DNA of 64,000 nt from contig CM050651.1 of NCBI GenBank assembly GCA_027574665.1, positions 4,837,501 through 4,901,500 of the forward strand. Direction: 5' to 3'. Position numbers and translations under genes: made by a program. Shown in pieces: positions 1 through 11,510 of this stretch; the first letter of the stretch is position 1, and each line of letters starts with the position of its first letter. The notes below the pieces were generated by a model. That model had not been told where the DNA came from, searched no databases, and saw only the letters and a list, made by a program, of their open reading frames with translations. Origin of the DNA: Rhynochetos jubatus. Lineage: Eukaryota > Chordata > Aves > Eurypygiformes > Rhynochetidae.

Positions 1-2389
1 ACTAACTTCAGAACGCACTGTATAGCCAACAGGGATAGAGACCTACGCCACAGAGTGCTCCGGAGCCCCAGCACGTGTGCCAGCCATTCCTCAGCTCCTC
101 ATCAGAACACATCCTGGACACGCAATAGCTCTCCTTTTCTGGAAGGGCAGCCACATGTGAATGATGGAAAGGAATCACAAAAAGCAGAAGTAAGGTCCTT
201 GCTCAAAATGATCAATGTACAATGACACAGACTGCTCTGTGGCATGCATCTACCCTGAAGTCTTGGTGCCTTGGACTCTCCAAGACAAACACTGATCATG
301 CTGTGCTGCTGTGCAATTACTGACACGGCAAAACATGATGAACAGAAGTTGTACAGTCCAACTCAGGGAAGCTTCTGCATAGCTGACCATCTGATTATTT
401 TTGTTTGGTTCTGCATTAAGTATTGCTATAGCAAAATAACCCTTAGGAAAATCAGTCTTATTTCATATTATAATCGTACTGGTATCTCTATATTTCAGTG
501 ATGTCTAAGAAAATCCCATAGCCACGTGAATGACCTGTTCCTAAAAGGATAGTTTATGTCGTTTGAAACAGTTTATGCTGTCCCTTAACACTACCCTAGT
601 TGCTCTGTGCTCATCAAAAACACCTGAAATCACAGTATTAACAGCTATTCAGTCCTTCTCAGGCATAGGAAGGTAAGATTCAAGTTTTTTGTATTTCTGA
701 AAGTGTTCAGCCATGTTATATCTGTCTGCAAGAACAGAAATAAATTCTTTCCCCCATTTACCTTCTAATGCACACTCATCACAAAACTTCCCTAGTAGTA
801 GTATAACTTTACATGCTTTTTATTTTTATCTGCTCATCATTTTGGCATTGATGGCAAATAACTGCATCATTCACCTTCTCCCGCTTCTCCTTATATTTAC
901 AACAACAATAGGAGACTAGAAAGACCAGCAGCATCCACATCTCTACAAGACAAATGTGTACACTGGTACACAGAGCATGTTTCAGCTGTTTACTGTTCTA
1001 CTGTCTACTCTCAGATGTTGACAGCTTTATTTAATTCTAACCATTTATATTTACAAAGGGATCAGAAGAATAATATCTTCCAAGGCAGCCAGCATTCCAC
1101 AGACAAGTTCTTCAGGCTTCTCCCCCCACCCCACCCCCAACTTGTACTCAAATTATACAGCCAAATTACTTGAAGACTTAGAAGACTGGCTTTGTTTGGA
1201 GGCTGTTTGTTCTTTATCACTGTGCTAAAAAGACACTTTAAAAGTAGGGTAGTGGGGCTGCTCAGGGGATCACTGCTCAGGGGATGCTAGACTTGTGCTG
1301 GTGCCCGTGGAGGTTGGTCAGAATAGTCAGCTTAGGCAAAAAGCATCTTTTAAACAGGCAGGCATGAATTTTGTGAAGGACACTCCTTCATTTTCTAAAT
1401 TATTTATTCAAAATTAGTGCCTTCTAATGGACTGTTAATTAAAAAATTATGGCTTTCTCACCTGTCCTACAATAATGCAGAGAAACTTGTGTTCAAATTT
1501 CTAGGTAACTTTTCCATAACGTGATCAAAAAGTAGGTTTGAAAGACAGATGCAGCATAACTTATTTACATTTATAGGCAACATCAAATGAATATTTATTC
1601 AAGTGATCTTGCAGCTTTCTATTTAAGGGGCTGCATGAGCTTCCACAGTAGGTTGTTCCTACTCAGAAACTTACTGGTATTGCCACATTTGTCTTGCTAC
1701 GTTTTCCATCTTTTTATCTTCACAGGATAGTTTCTCTCTGCAATCTTTCATCAATTAATTTGAAAGCTTCATTACATAATGTTGCCCTTGCAATATCCCC
1801 TTAGGAAGGTGTACATATAAAATACCTTGACAAGTGTTTTTTTGTTTGCTTGAGTTTTTGTTGAATGATTGAGATTTGTAATTTTTGCCAATTTTCTACT
1901 GCTTTCAGACCTCCATATTACAAGATTTACAAACCTTTTCTGTTCTGTTTAGCCCACAATCCCTTTCAGCTTCCCATTCTTAAACTTTTATTCTCCAATT
2001 AAGATAGAAGCAGATCTCCAGATCTCCATAATTATTCCCTCTTCTGAAATGACAAGCATCTGGGGTGTCTTCTAAGAACTTTGCGGATTACATGAGCTGC
2101 TCCACTGCTTATGGAAAACAGATTGAGATAATTAAATAACATTTTAAAATTAAAAGGTAGAACTAATGTGTGACTGTTGTTGGAAGCACCCGAGTTGGTC
2201 TCTAAGGCATCGTAAGAAGTATTTGTGTATAGTTCCCAGATATTTTCCATGATGCACTAAAGCCTCCTGATTTGCTAATACAGTGTTTTGGAAGCAACTG
2301 GTAAAATAACATTGATAACATGATTTTTATGAGACCCTTGCCCAAGGATCTCATTCATATATTCTATTCTGCTAGGAATAATATCCCTA
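1..2389. other. Unique non-coding sequence, no gene seen
   Basis: AT-rich sequence with no recognisable repeat family and no open frame that looks like a protein. The longest frames are about 70-76 codons, overlap on opposite strands and show no splice or start context. A C-rich patch near 1123-1140 and a 13-bp direct repeat near 1258 are the only local structures seen. It is most simply intergenic or intronic DNA. An undetected small exon or conserved non-coding element cannot be excluded without a cross-species alignment. Confidence 0.6.
1258..1285. repeat. 13-bp direct repeat
   Basis: CTGCTCAGGGGAT occurs at 1258-1270 and again at 1273-1285, separated by CA. It is a small local duplication with no assigned function. 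Confidence 0.8.
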
Positions 2390-2629
2390 TGTTATTGCAG
2401 AACTCAAGATACAGCAACAGAACTGCTACCATGGGCTTCCTGAGGGCAGACTTTGGCCTCTTCAGGAGCTTGGTGGACAAAGTCCCTTGGGAGGAGGCCG
2501 TTCTGAAAGACAAAGTTGTTGAGGAACGAGGGATGTTCTTCAAGAAGGAAATCTTAAAGGCACAGGAGCAGGCTGTGTTAATGGCTGGACTTATATAAGC
2601 CTTTTCCAACAATTCTATGATTCTGTAAA
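2390..2629 (+). mobile_element. CR1 LINE fragment (ORF2 linker joined to 3' tail)
   Basis: The frame across 2390-2580 translates to peptides typical of the CR1 ORF2 stretch between endonuclease and reverse transcriptase, including RTATM, FLRADFGLFRSL and VPWEEAV, and then LKAQEQAV. About 15 bases later the sequence becomes a CR1 3' terminus: a GGCTGGACTTATATAAG block, CTTTTCCAACA, then ATTCTATG and ATTCTGTA octamers. The whole reverse-transcriptase domain and most of the 3' region are therefore missing between the two parts. An ATG at 2320 opens a 92-codon frame, but only its second half is CR1-like, so it is not an independent gene. The orientation is clear; the exact 5' edge is approximate. 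Confidence 0.82.
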
Positions 2630-5270
2630 AGATAGGCAAGAAATACTCAAGTCCACAGTGTATCAGTTCTTTCTGAATAAGAGCCAACACTACACTAACA
2701 GTAATACAAGTGTGTAGGATGCCTCAGTACAAAAACAGATTTTTTGGGGGTAAGCGTTCTTTTCTGAAAAGACTTGAGTAATTTCACTTCCTGGTACATG
2801 GGTTGTCTTATACTCTTTTTGACTATACTACATGGTCTTTTTTTCCTTTTTTTCAAAAACACATTGTCTTGTTTCTGGAGATTTAATAAAATATAGCAGG
2901 ATGTGCCATATGCTTGCAATCACTGAATACACAACCAAGGAAATTTAAATACTGTGTAATGTCTGGTACCCCATAAATATCCCTCCTGGCCCCAAGCATC
3001 ACTGCTTCATCAAAGAGCTCAAGTTACAGAGCTCTTTAAAAGGTATGTATAATTTATACAATTCTGATTACCATGATGGTATCAAGAAAGTTTTAGAAAG
3101 TCTGCAATTGCTTAAAGAAATGTCAACAGTTTTGTCACATAGGAGGATATTGTTTAGGACTAAGCACTGAAAAACAGAAAGCAAAAGACACTGATGGAGC
3201 CTTATGAAACATACAATGAACTCACTGGGCTGTACTAGGACACAGCTTGAGTCTGGCTAGTTCTACATCACTTATGCATTGCTGAAAAAAAAAACCAAAG
3301 CCCAAGCAGTTGACAGACATACATTTGATTGAATCTTGTGCACATCACAACTGTGATTGTGAGGAGACAAATAATGGAATTATCAGTCATCTTTTAACTC
3401 CTTTATACACAGACACCAACAGAAATGAACTGAATGAAACACAGTCTAATGTCATACAAATGACAAAGAAGGATCTTCTAGTTCATAAAAGGAATACTTG
3501 TAGAAACAGAACAGAGGAAGATTTCCCATCAGTAATAGTGGATTTGTCACACTGTCATTTTTTAGACTGACATCAGCATGGTTATTAACTATTTTATCCA
3601 ATAAATGGCAATTCTTTACAAACAACCCCTGACCTGCCAATACAGATGTACCCGGGGATGGGGTTTGCACATATATTAAGCTATACATAGTTGTAAATTA
3701 CTTTGATATCTGCTACTTCCATTTTGCACTGCAGCTAGTATTTCAGAATACAAATTGGTTTTATATAACTTCGTGAACAGTCACTCTACCAAATCAGGTC
3801 CATCTACTCTATTCACAGGTCATTTTACTACCTGTGTTATTGCTCAAAAAACCCAAAAAGCAACAGGGGACCAGGAGTGGATCACAATAAGAAGAAGTAG
3901 GTGTGCCAAGTGACAGACACATTTTGAAGAGCAGGCTGTCTCAGCGTCTCTCACTTGATATTCAACCAACCCAACTGCTGGCTATGCAGTTCCAGCTGTC
4001 AACCATTGCTAACCCGAGCAGCAAGCAACTCACTGGGTAATCAATGGAAGTTGTCTCTTTAATTGTAGCACAGACCCAATTTGAAATACTTGCAGGGAAT
4101 ATTGAACATTCTGGGAGGATTTCTTCCTGTTAGGTACACTGATTTGATGACATCATCAAGCTACACCCAGGGAACAAAGGTCCCTGAAGAAGTTCTGATC
4201 AAGTGTGACAACACACTGCTAGGTATTAGGATATGCCCCACACGCACACTTTAACCCCCTTTCCTTCAAAGAGGAGTAGAAGCTCAGGTTTGCAGATAGA
4301 TTTGTGCTAGGTAGCAACACTGATTTGGACTGATTATCTAGCCTGAATTTCTGTGAAAGACCATTTTTACCAACCCATTACTAATATAGAATATTTCCTG
4401 CTGTTGTCAAAGGATTTTACTTAAGAACTTCAGAAATAAAATACAGGATACTTTGGCAAGTTCTGATGTGATTACATAACTGAAAAATACATCGAATATA
4501 AACAAAAAGGTTGAAGTAGTCACTGAAATGTAACATTTGCAGGTATTTCTCATCTCTTCCTTGATGAAAAATAAAATCGTATTAGAAAATATGTATGTAG
4601 TCTGGGTACCATTCCTCTCCTCAGTGCCTGCTTTAGAAGGCAGGATAAATCCATGCCAGCAGGGTATGACTGGTGTAACCAGGCTAGTTTAGCTGTTGTT
4701 CTACACTCCCTGCAATGCATTTACGCTTTCCAGGTGTCATACACAGTGTGTTTCTTCCCGAGAGAACAGTATGAAAAGCTAGTTAAGGGGTACCACTATT
4801 AAAAGAGGATAGATGAACTCAGAGCGTTTTGTGCGAGTGTTGGCATGTTTCATCTGTGTCTGATGATCAGTTACACATACATGGGAACAATTTGGCCATG
4901 AATGTCTCCTTAGCAGTAGTTTGTACACAAGTACACTCTAAAATTGCATGCCTCGGCATTTCAAATATAGATCTCATTTGCTAATACAAGGATCACATTC
5001 ATTAGAATGTAATTACAGGATGACATGCAACAACAAACTATTGTTCCTTGCCTTCATTTTATTATACCAGAAAGAAAGAGACACTGAGGTCTCTCAAACA
5101 CATTGATTACATTTGTCTCATTAGGCCTGGCAAAACTATTTGCTGGGCAGATTAGGAAGGGTTGGAAGGAAGAGAGATGCCATAAGAAGCATGAGCAACA
5201 TGCAAAGGAGATGACATATTGACAAGCACATAGGCAGAAGCTTTTAATAGAGAGAGGCAACATCAAGCCG
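2630..5270. other. Unique non-coding sequence
   Basis: No repeat family or gene recognised. Open frames reach about 86 codons (3310-3570, opening on TTG rather than ATG) and have no protein-like motif. A perfect 9-bp stem hairpin lies at 3012-3037. The rest is AT-rich sequence with short A/T runs. Confidence 0.55.
3012..3037. repeat. Short perfect inverted repeat
   Basis: AAAGAGCTC at 3012-3020 and GAGCTCTTT at 3029-3037 are exact reverse complements separated by an 8-base loop. The stem is too short for a microRNA precursor; chance is the default explanation. Confidence 0.6.
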
Positions 5271-5951
5271 TTGTATACAGCTTGGCATTTCTCTGGACTA
5301 CTCTACTGGCAAACCAAAGGACAGGGAAAAAAAATTCACTGGTCTTCTAGTTTGCAATACACCAGTTCTAATGTTGGTGGAGAAAGAGCCGGAGACAACC
5401 AGGTCCACAAGCAGAAACAGCACGAGATCAGGATCAGTTCACTCTCGGATCAGGCATGCGCTATAAGGACTTTGAGTAGGAGGAGTGTGGGACAAAACAC
5501 TGCAGATTTTGAGGACACAGAAAGACTGTTACCTGAAAATGGTACAACTTGCATAGGAGTTCAAAAAAGCTTTTTAAAAACTAACAGAATAGCAGAAGAG
5601 GCAGAGGGTCAGTTATTCCTACTGTTACCTTTCTTACTCTATCATTCAAGCAATTATCTCATGTGGAATGGAAGAAAGAATATCTGGTTAGATGAAGTAA
5701 TGATGTTTAGGATTAGACAAACTCTCCCCCAACACTACTGCACTATTTTACACTATCATTGTTATTTTTTTCATTTCTTTTCTTTCCTTTCAATCCATTT
5801 CAAACCTATCATTTACAAGTGTTTAAATCTTCATACAGAAATAAAGTCAGCCTTGCTCATGTCCTGGTTAAGTTGCTTATTTACACAACATACTGTTGGA
5901 AACATGATTTATTACCAAAATAGAAGATTTAATAACTTGCTGTATTTCTAA
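5271..5951 (+). other. 226-codon open run without an ATG in its first half
   Basis: This is the longest stop-free stretch in the window. It opens on TTG, and the first ATG is at codon 131, leaving about 96 codons after it. The first half is polar and charged; the second half is rich in F, L, Y and H, as expected from translating T-rich DNA (a pyrimidine block near 5760-5795). No family motif, signal peptide or convincing splice site was recognised. It is probably a chance open frame, or at most an exon fragment read through its flanks. Confidence 0.2.
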
Positions 5952-8596
5952 ATTTATAAGCCTGGTTAGATAGAGGTTTTCTGTGTGCTAATGCTTTCCA
6001 GATCTTGTTGCCTTATACATGCAGAACAGTGGGCACTAACCAATACAGCTCACTTAGTTACACAGACTGCCAGTTGTCCCAGTGCTGGGGCAGACAGCAA
6101 GTTTGTAGCACCAGCCTTAACTACCTGCTGCAGAACAGCACCGCAGGTGTGCCGGGGCTGGTGTCACCCCCATCTCCTTGCACTCCAACTGAACAATAGG
6201 ATATCGAGGCAGCACTGCACAGTCTGAACACAAGTCTGAAAAGCTCAGAACCAGGTAAGAGTCAGACCCTGTTCTCCACACACCAGGGAAGGGGGTTGTT
6301 CTCACTCTGTAATTCTAATTTAAAATATGCCTTTTTATCTTCAACCCAGGGTTATGGAAGCAGAGGGTAAAGTTCCCTGCCACCATCCCCACCTCGTACG
6401 CTGGGACAATCTTAATGCTAAACCTGCTTCCACTGCACTGTATGAGCAGCTCTCTGAACTGTATTAGCATTTTGCAGGCACTGTAAACACAGGAAAAAGA
6501 AAAATAAGTTAAAATGTGCTGCAGCATGTGCCAGTGTTGTTAATGTCACCCTGAAAGAATTCCCACCCTTGACACATACTGCTTCAAGTATTTACAGCTT
6601 ATCTGTGAGACTGAAGATTTTAATTACTCAGCATTGTTTCTTTACAAATGAATGGAAATACAAACTTTCCCGGTTATTTTGTTACTGCAATAGATTTGAA
6701 AACCAAGCAAGACTGGTATGAAGTTAAATTTAAGATTAGTTTGCCATTCTGTGCAGAGTGGTAGAATCAGGTGAACAATGCTGAATACAACAGTAACGTA
6801 GTTTTGCCGTCCAATTTGCGATTCAATCATTTTCCCCTTAGTCAAAGTGCAGAGTTTCATCGCTGGGCTGGTAATACAGTGGTTACTGACCAAGCACCGA
6901 CACAGGGTCTATTCCAAAACCTGTGGTGCACTACAGAAGCCCTTCTGAAAACTGATGAACTCCAATTCAGGCATACAACCCATCTTACAGAAAATATAAG
7001 CAAACAAGTCCCTCCAAGACATACGGTCAGCAACCATAAGACTACACAGGGGACTGGGATAAGTGGCAGCCACCCCAAACAGCTTCAGGTTTTCCTAGGA
7101 GTTATTATACCACCGGACATTAAACTGTCAGCAAAGGGTCATTAAAGCTCCACCAACCTTTTTCTTCCTCCTTTCCCCCCCTTCTTTTTCCTTGTCCCAC
7201 TCCCAGGCACCAAACAAGACCTCTAGTGGAATTTCCTTTTCAGGATTTCCCATTCTTTAAAATTAAACAAACAAACCGACCTCAGTAGCAACAGTATAAT
7301 AAAGTTCACAAGACTGTACTAAAAATTTTTGTTAAAAGGAATGAGGTCTAAGAAGTCATTCACACTAAACCCTGTAGAATCATCTGTAGTTTACTGACAG
7401 TTGTGTTTCCCAGAACCTGCAATATTTTTTAAAGTGTTTCTCCTAGCCACACTGGAACATGAAAATACTGAATATGACTAACAAGTTTTCCTGTTGAGCC
7501 TCAAAACAGAAACATGTCCAGAAGAAGAAAGGTGATTTATTTGGAGGAGAAAGTTTTAGCATTCCAAAACAGACTAAGCGTTTACAGCCTTCTGATAATC
7601 AACAGGAAGAGACTCACTGCTGCAAACACAAAAACCTACAGTATTTTAATTATTACAGAATAATTACCACACGTAAGTATATAACCAGACTTTGCTCATT
7701 TACAAAACAGAGAGCAGTAGATGAATGGTGGGCTCGCTTCTGCTTAATAGTCTTTTTTGTGCCAACACGTCAAAGGGAAAGAGACTAAAATCCAGTAGAT
7801 ATGGGTCTCCAGGGAGCACAACAAGTCAGGGATTTTCTGATGAAAGTTTTTTCCATAAAAATTGAATTGCCTGAAGGAATGTATGAACCAGTTTAGATGA
7901 GAAGACCATTTCTGGCTCAAAGAGGGAGAGGGGGGAAAAAGCCCATTTTCTCTTACCTCCAAATAAGTAAAATCTGTAAAAAATTAGAGCGCTTAACTGG
8001 AACACAGAACACCTCACCCAAACTGCACCCCAGAAGTCTGTCCTAGCCACTGAGCTGCAAATAAGCATGATTTTTGGGAGGGGGTGGTGTAAATAGAATT
8101 AAAACAAAAGACCAGAGAAGAAAGTAAGAGTAATCTAAGAAAACTAACTGCCTGGTGGTCATTGTGTTCACCTTAGATGTGAAAAATGAAGTCCACAGTC
8201 CACCTAATCAAACCAGAGTCAAGTCCTTTAAAGTTCAAACATGTACCCTGCTAGCTCGGGTAATGGGTATTCCCAGCAAAAAATAAGAACTGGTCTTCTG
8301 CTGTTCCTGAAAAAGTTTGACATTTCCTCAGTGCAGAACAATAATAATAATACAACAACAAAGCCTTGAGAAGCATCAGCAGCCACGAGTACTCACAGAC
8401 CCTTCAGTCACCAATATAAATATCAAGTGCAAGGCCAATCATACCAGTGATGGCACAAGTCCTACAAAACATACGATTCATACTGGAGTGGTGATTTGAC
8501 TGCACACTTTAAGGTTGATTCTGTGCAAGGCAAAACCACTGTTGCTGTCATTTTACTTTGGAAGAGGGCAGGATAAGTAGCTGCTGCTCAGAGCAA
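5952..8596. other. Unique non-coding sequence
   Basis: No repeat or gene recognised. Overlapping open frames on both strands near 6000-6300 and 6640-7145 reach 124 codons but have no family motif; the opposing frames suggest chance openness. A pyrimidine-rich patch lies at about 7156-7205. Confidence 0.5.
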
Positions 8597-8670
8597 CCCC
8601 CCCCCCCCCACCTCACTGGTCTCCTCTGATGAATCCAAGGCCCACGTTAGGAAAAAAAAAAAAAAAAAAA
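8597..8670. repeat. C13 and A19 homopolymer pair
   Basis: A run of 13 C at 8597-8609 is followed 42 bases later by a run of 19 A at 8652-8670. Both are length-unstable in replication and sequencing. The C run reads as a G run on the minus strand. Confidence 0.9.
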
Positions 8671-11219
8671 CCACAAACACCTGATTTCACTACTCCCAGG
8701 TGCTTGTTTGCTTTTCTCTAAGTGCAAAAGACCAACACATGGAGATGCTTTAAAATATCACAGACTTTATTTAATTCTTCTTACCTGTATTGGGCCAAAC
8801 TGCTGAAAATCCAGGCCACCTCCACATTGGCATAAACAGAGAGCAACATCAGAGTAGTGAATAGAGATGCTCTGAATTTAAACCGGCTCAAAGTCAGACT
8901 ATCATCCTATTTCCTTAGCTAGTCTAATTAGAGTATAGAATTAAATTTGGAAAGTACATTTTTAATAAATATATGCTGAAGTGCATTACATTCTTATTGA
9001 AAATACTTCACATGTACGATTACACTTTACAGATCTGTGAAACAAGAGCAGATACGCCTCGTCTTTGGAACGGTGTTACCTAAAGATGCCTTCTTCTCTA
9101 GATTAGCACAAACAAGAAGATTAAAACCTTTTCCAGCATGAACCAGAACACGTACAAAGCTGTTATTTCTATAGTCAGTATCACATTAAACCTCACCCAG
9201 TGAAATAATTAGCCTCGGTTTTGTGCATCATGTTGGTTGTGGGGGTTTTTTTTAAGCATTTCGATATGGATCAGCTTATTTGAAAGAGAACATAAGATGT
9301 TGATGATATTAGAGTAGCCTCTTTGAGTCACACCAAATAAGAAGAGCTAGGCCTCAAATAGCTTGCAATTGTTAAGAGATTCTGATGTGTGTGAAAGACA
9401 GAATGACTGAGGATAACAGTTGAGAATTAATTGCAATTTGGTGACAGATATACGCAACATACCTTACGTACAGCACCTAACCTTACGTTAGTAGCGTGGA
9501 CCCTTTTTCTTCTTGTACCCTATAAGTGAGATTTACTGTTGTGCATACACATTCCAAAGTCCTCAGAAACATTGCTCAGCTGGATGTTTGTTAATTTAAC
9601 AAACAAATCAAGTATTTTGGATGAATTATCTTCTTTTTTGACTTTACTCCCAACAGCTCAACCAACCAGAAGACTAAAACATTGAAAGCTCCCTTTATTA
9701 AGATTGCTCGATCACATGAAGTAAATTGTCATGCTCAATGACAAAATCCATAGGGAACCCAAAAATCCCTACATGGGAGAAATCCCTGTACAAAGAACTT
9801 TTAGCTGAAGACCAAAGCATCACACATTACTCCACTTACTAAACTACTAATGTTAAAAATCCTTAAAATATGTCAGCACAGTGGTACGTTATACACATTT
9901 TCTCACAAGAACTTCATCAAACTGAGGTTTCCAACACTGGAACAGTACTTTGGTACTGATTATCATTTTTTTAAAAGTAGTATATATTGGTCAAGTGAGC
10001 ATTTCAACATCCAGAGTCTTTAAAAGTAAATGTTTATGTTTCATCAGATTGAAGTAGGACCTGAAATACACATAATGAGCTTATTTAGTTATCACATTTT
10101 TATACGAAAAATTAAAAATCCTTAGGATTATTGTGTGTGGGCACCATTATTTTAGGGCAAAAATAAAAGCACTTAGATGTGTTCCATTTCAGAGTTTCTC
10201 CTGTGTTTTCCTCAGTGTTGGATGTATACAATACATTCAACAACAGGCTGAATATTGAGAGTATGAGGGCAGATACAGTAACATTCACATAAATGGGGTC
10301 AGAATTTCACCTTTGATGATTACTCATTTTTTCAATGATAACCTTTAAAAAAAACACCCCACAATCTAAAACATCTTTTCCTCTCCCCTTTTGCTATCTT
10401 ACTCTGAAATTATCTGATTCATTAACATTTCTGACTCTAGGTAAAATCCTTGTCAAACACTGAAGGGAATAATGAAATTATTCTTTGTAAAATATCCTTT
10501 TCACATGCTTTAAATTCTTTTGGCATTTACAAGCGTATAAGTGTTCTTCATTATCCACCGTACAATAGTAGGAAGCTACCAAGATGATAATTTTGATAAA
10601 ATGCACCAGGTTAAACCCAAGAGGAGCATTTTGAAAAAGAAGTTTGGTTTTGCAGTTCTACGTGTAAAGCAGATGCACAAGTATAGCAGGACTAAGGGAA
10701 GACTTTGATCTCACCTACCTTTCATGTATAATTGACAGTTGTAATTTGGGCTCAGGGATGATAGAAAGGCAGCTGAGAAATACTTTGAGATGTCTGTGTA
10801 CAGAGAAGCAACATATGCTTGATACAAGCTGAAAGGAAAATACAAAGCAGGAAAAAACCAGCACTGCCAAGCCCAAGTGCTACACAGCACAGCAGTCATG
10901 CGTGCAAGGGTACCTGGCCATGCAGACCTCACCAGTGCAGCCATCCTTTAGTCAGCCTCTGGTTAGCTTGTTCACTCACACTAGGCACAAGTAACATGAG
11001 TAGTAGGCTGAGAAACAGCCACAAGTGGAGAAACGGTGATGGGTTTCTTGACAGAAGGCAGGGACAGAGCACAGAGAGGGCAGGGCAGGAGATGACTGTA
11101 CTCAATATCCCACCATTTGTCCACGGTTGTGCGTTTTTCACAGGGTAAGGAGAAAAGAGTGGTGAACCTTCATCTAGGAGACCTTATTTTCTGACTCAGG
11201 GCATTCCTCCAAAGCAGCA
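8671..11219. other. Unique non-coding sequence
   Basis: AT-rich, with few open frames above 60 codons in the first 2 kb and no repeat family recognised. Two short CCTTACGT-containing copies occur near 9471 and 9481. Nothing else can be supported. Confidence 0.55.
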
Positions 11220-11510
11220 GTTCTGCTTTAATTCACTCTTGGCCTCATCACCACAAGCAGCGAGGGCCCCAGCCAGTCATTCAAGCAAAGGGCTGGAGCG
11301 CGGGGTGTGTCAAGATGGTGGCGCAAGAAGCATCTTCCACCTTTGCCCCCTCGCCACCAGCCTCCCCAGCCTTCGCCGGGTACATCAGCCTGCTCCTGCC
11401 TAACCCAGCCCTGCAAAACACTGCAGAAGCAGCATGGCAGCTGAGCAGGCCTCCAGGCCTGGGGTCTATCCGGAAACAGGCTGTAATGGCAGTGGTGCGG
11501 GAGGCAAAGT
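11220..11510 (+). other. GC-rich island with a 66-codon ATG frame
   Basis: This block is clearly richer in GC and CpG than its flanks; I count about nine CpGs between 11258 and 11502. An ATG at 11315 sits in a good initiation context (A at -3, G at +4) and opens 66 codons, rich in A, P and S at the start. A 100-codon frame runs antisense over the same bases, which argues that openness here reflects base composition. Possible explanations are a regulatory element, a first exon of a non-coding transcript, or chance. No protein family is recognised. Confidence 0.25.
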
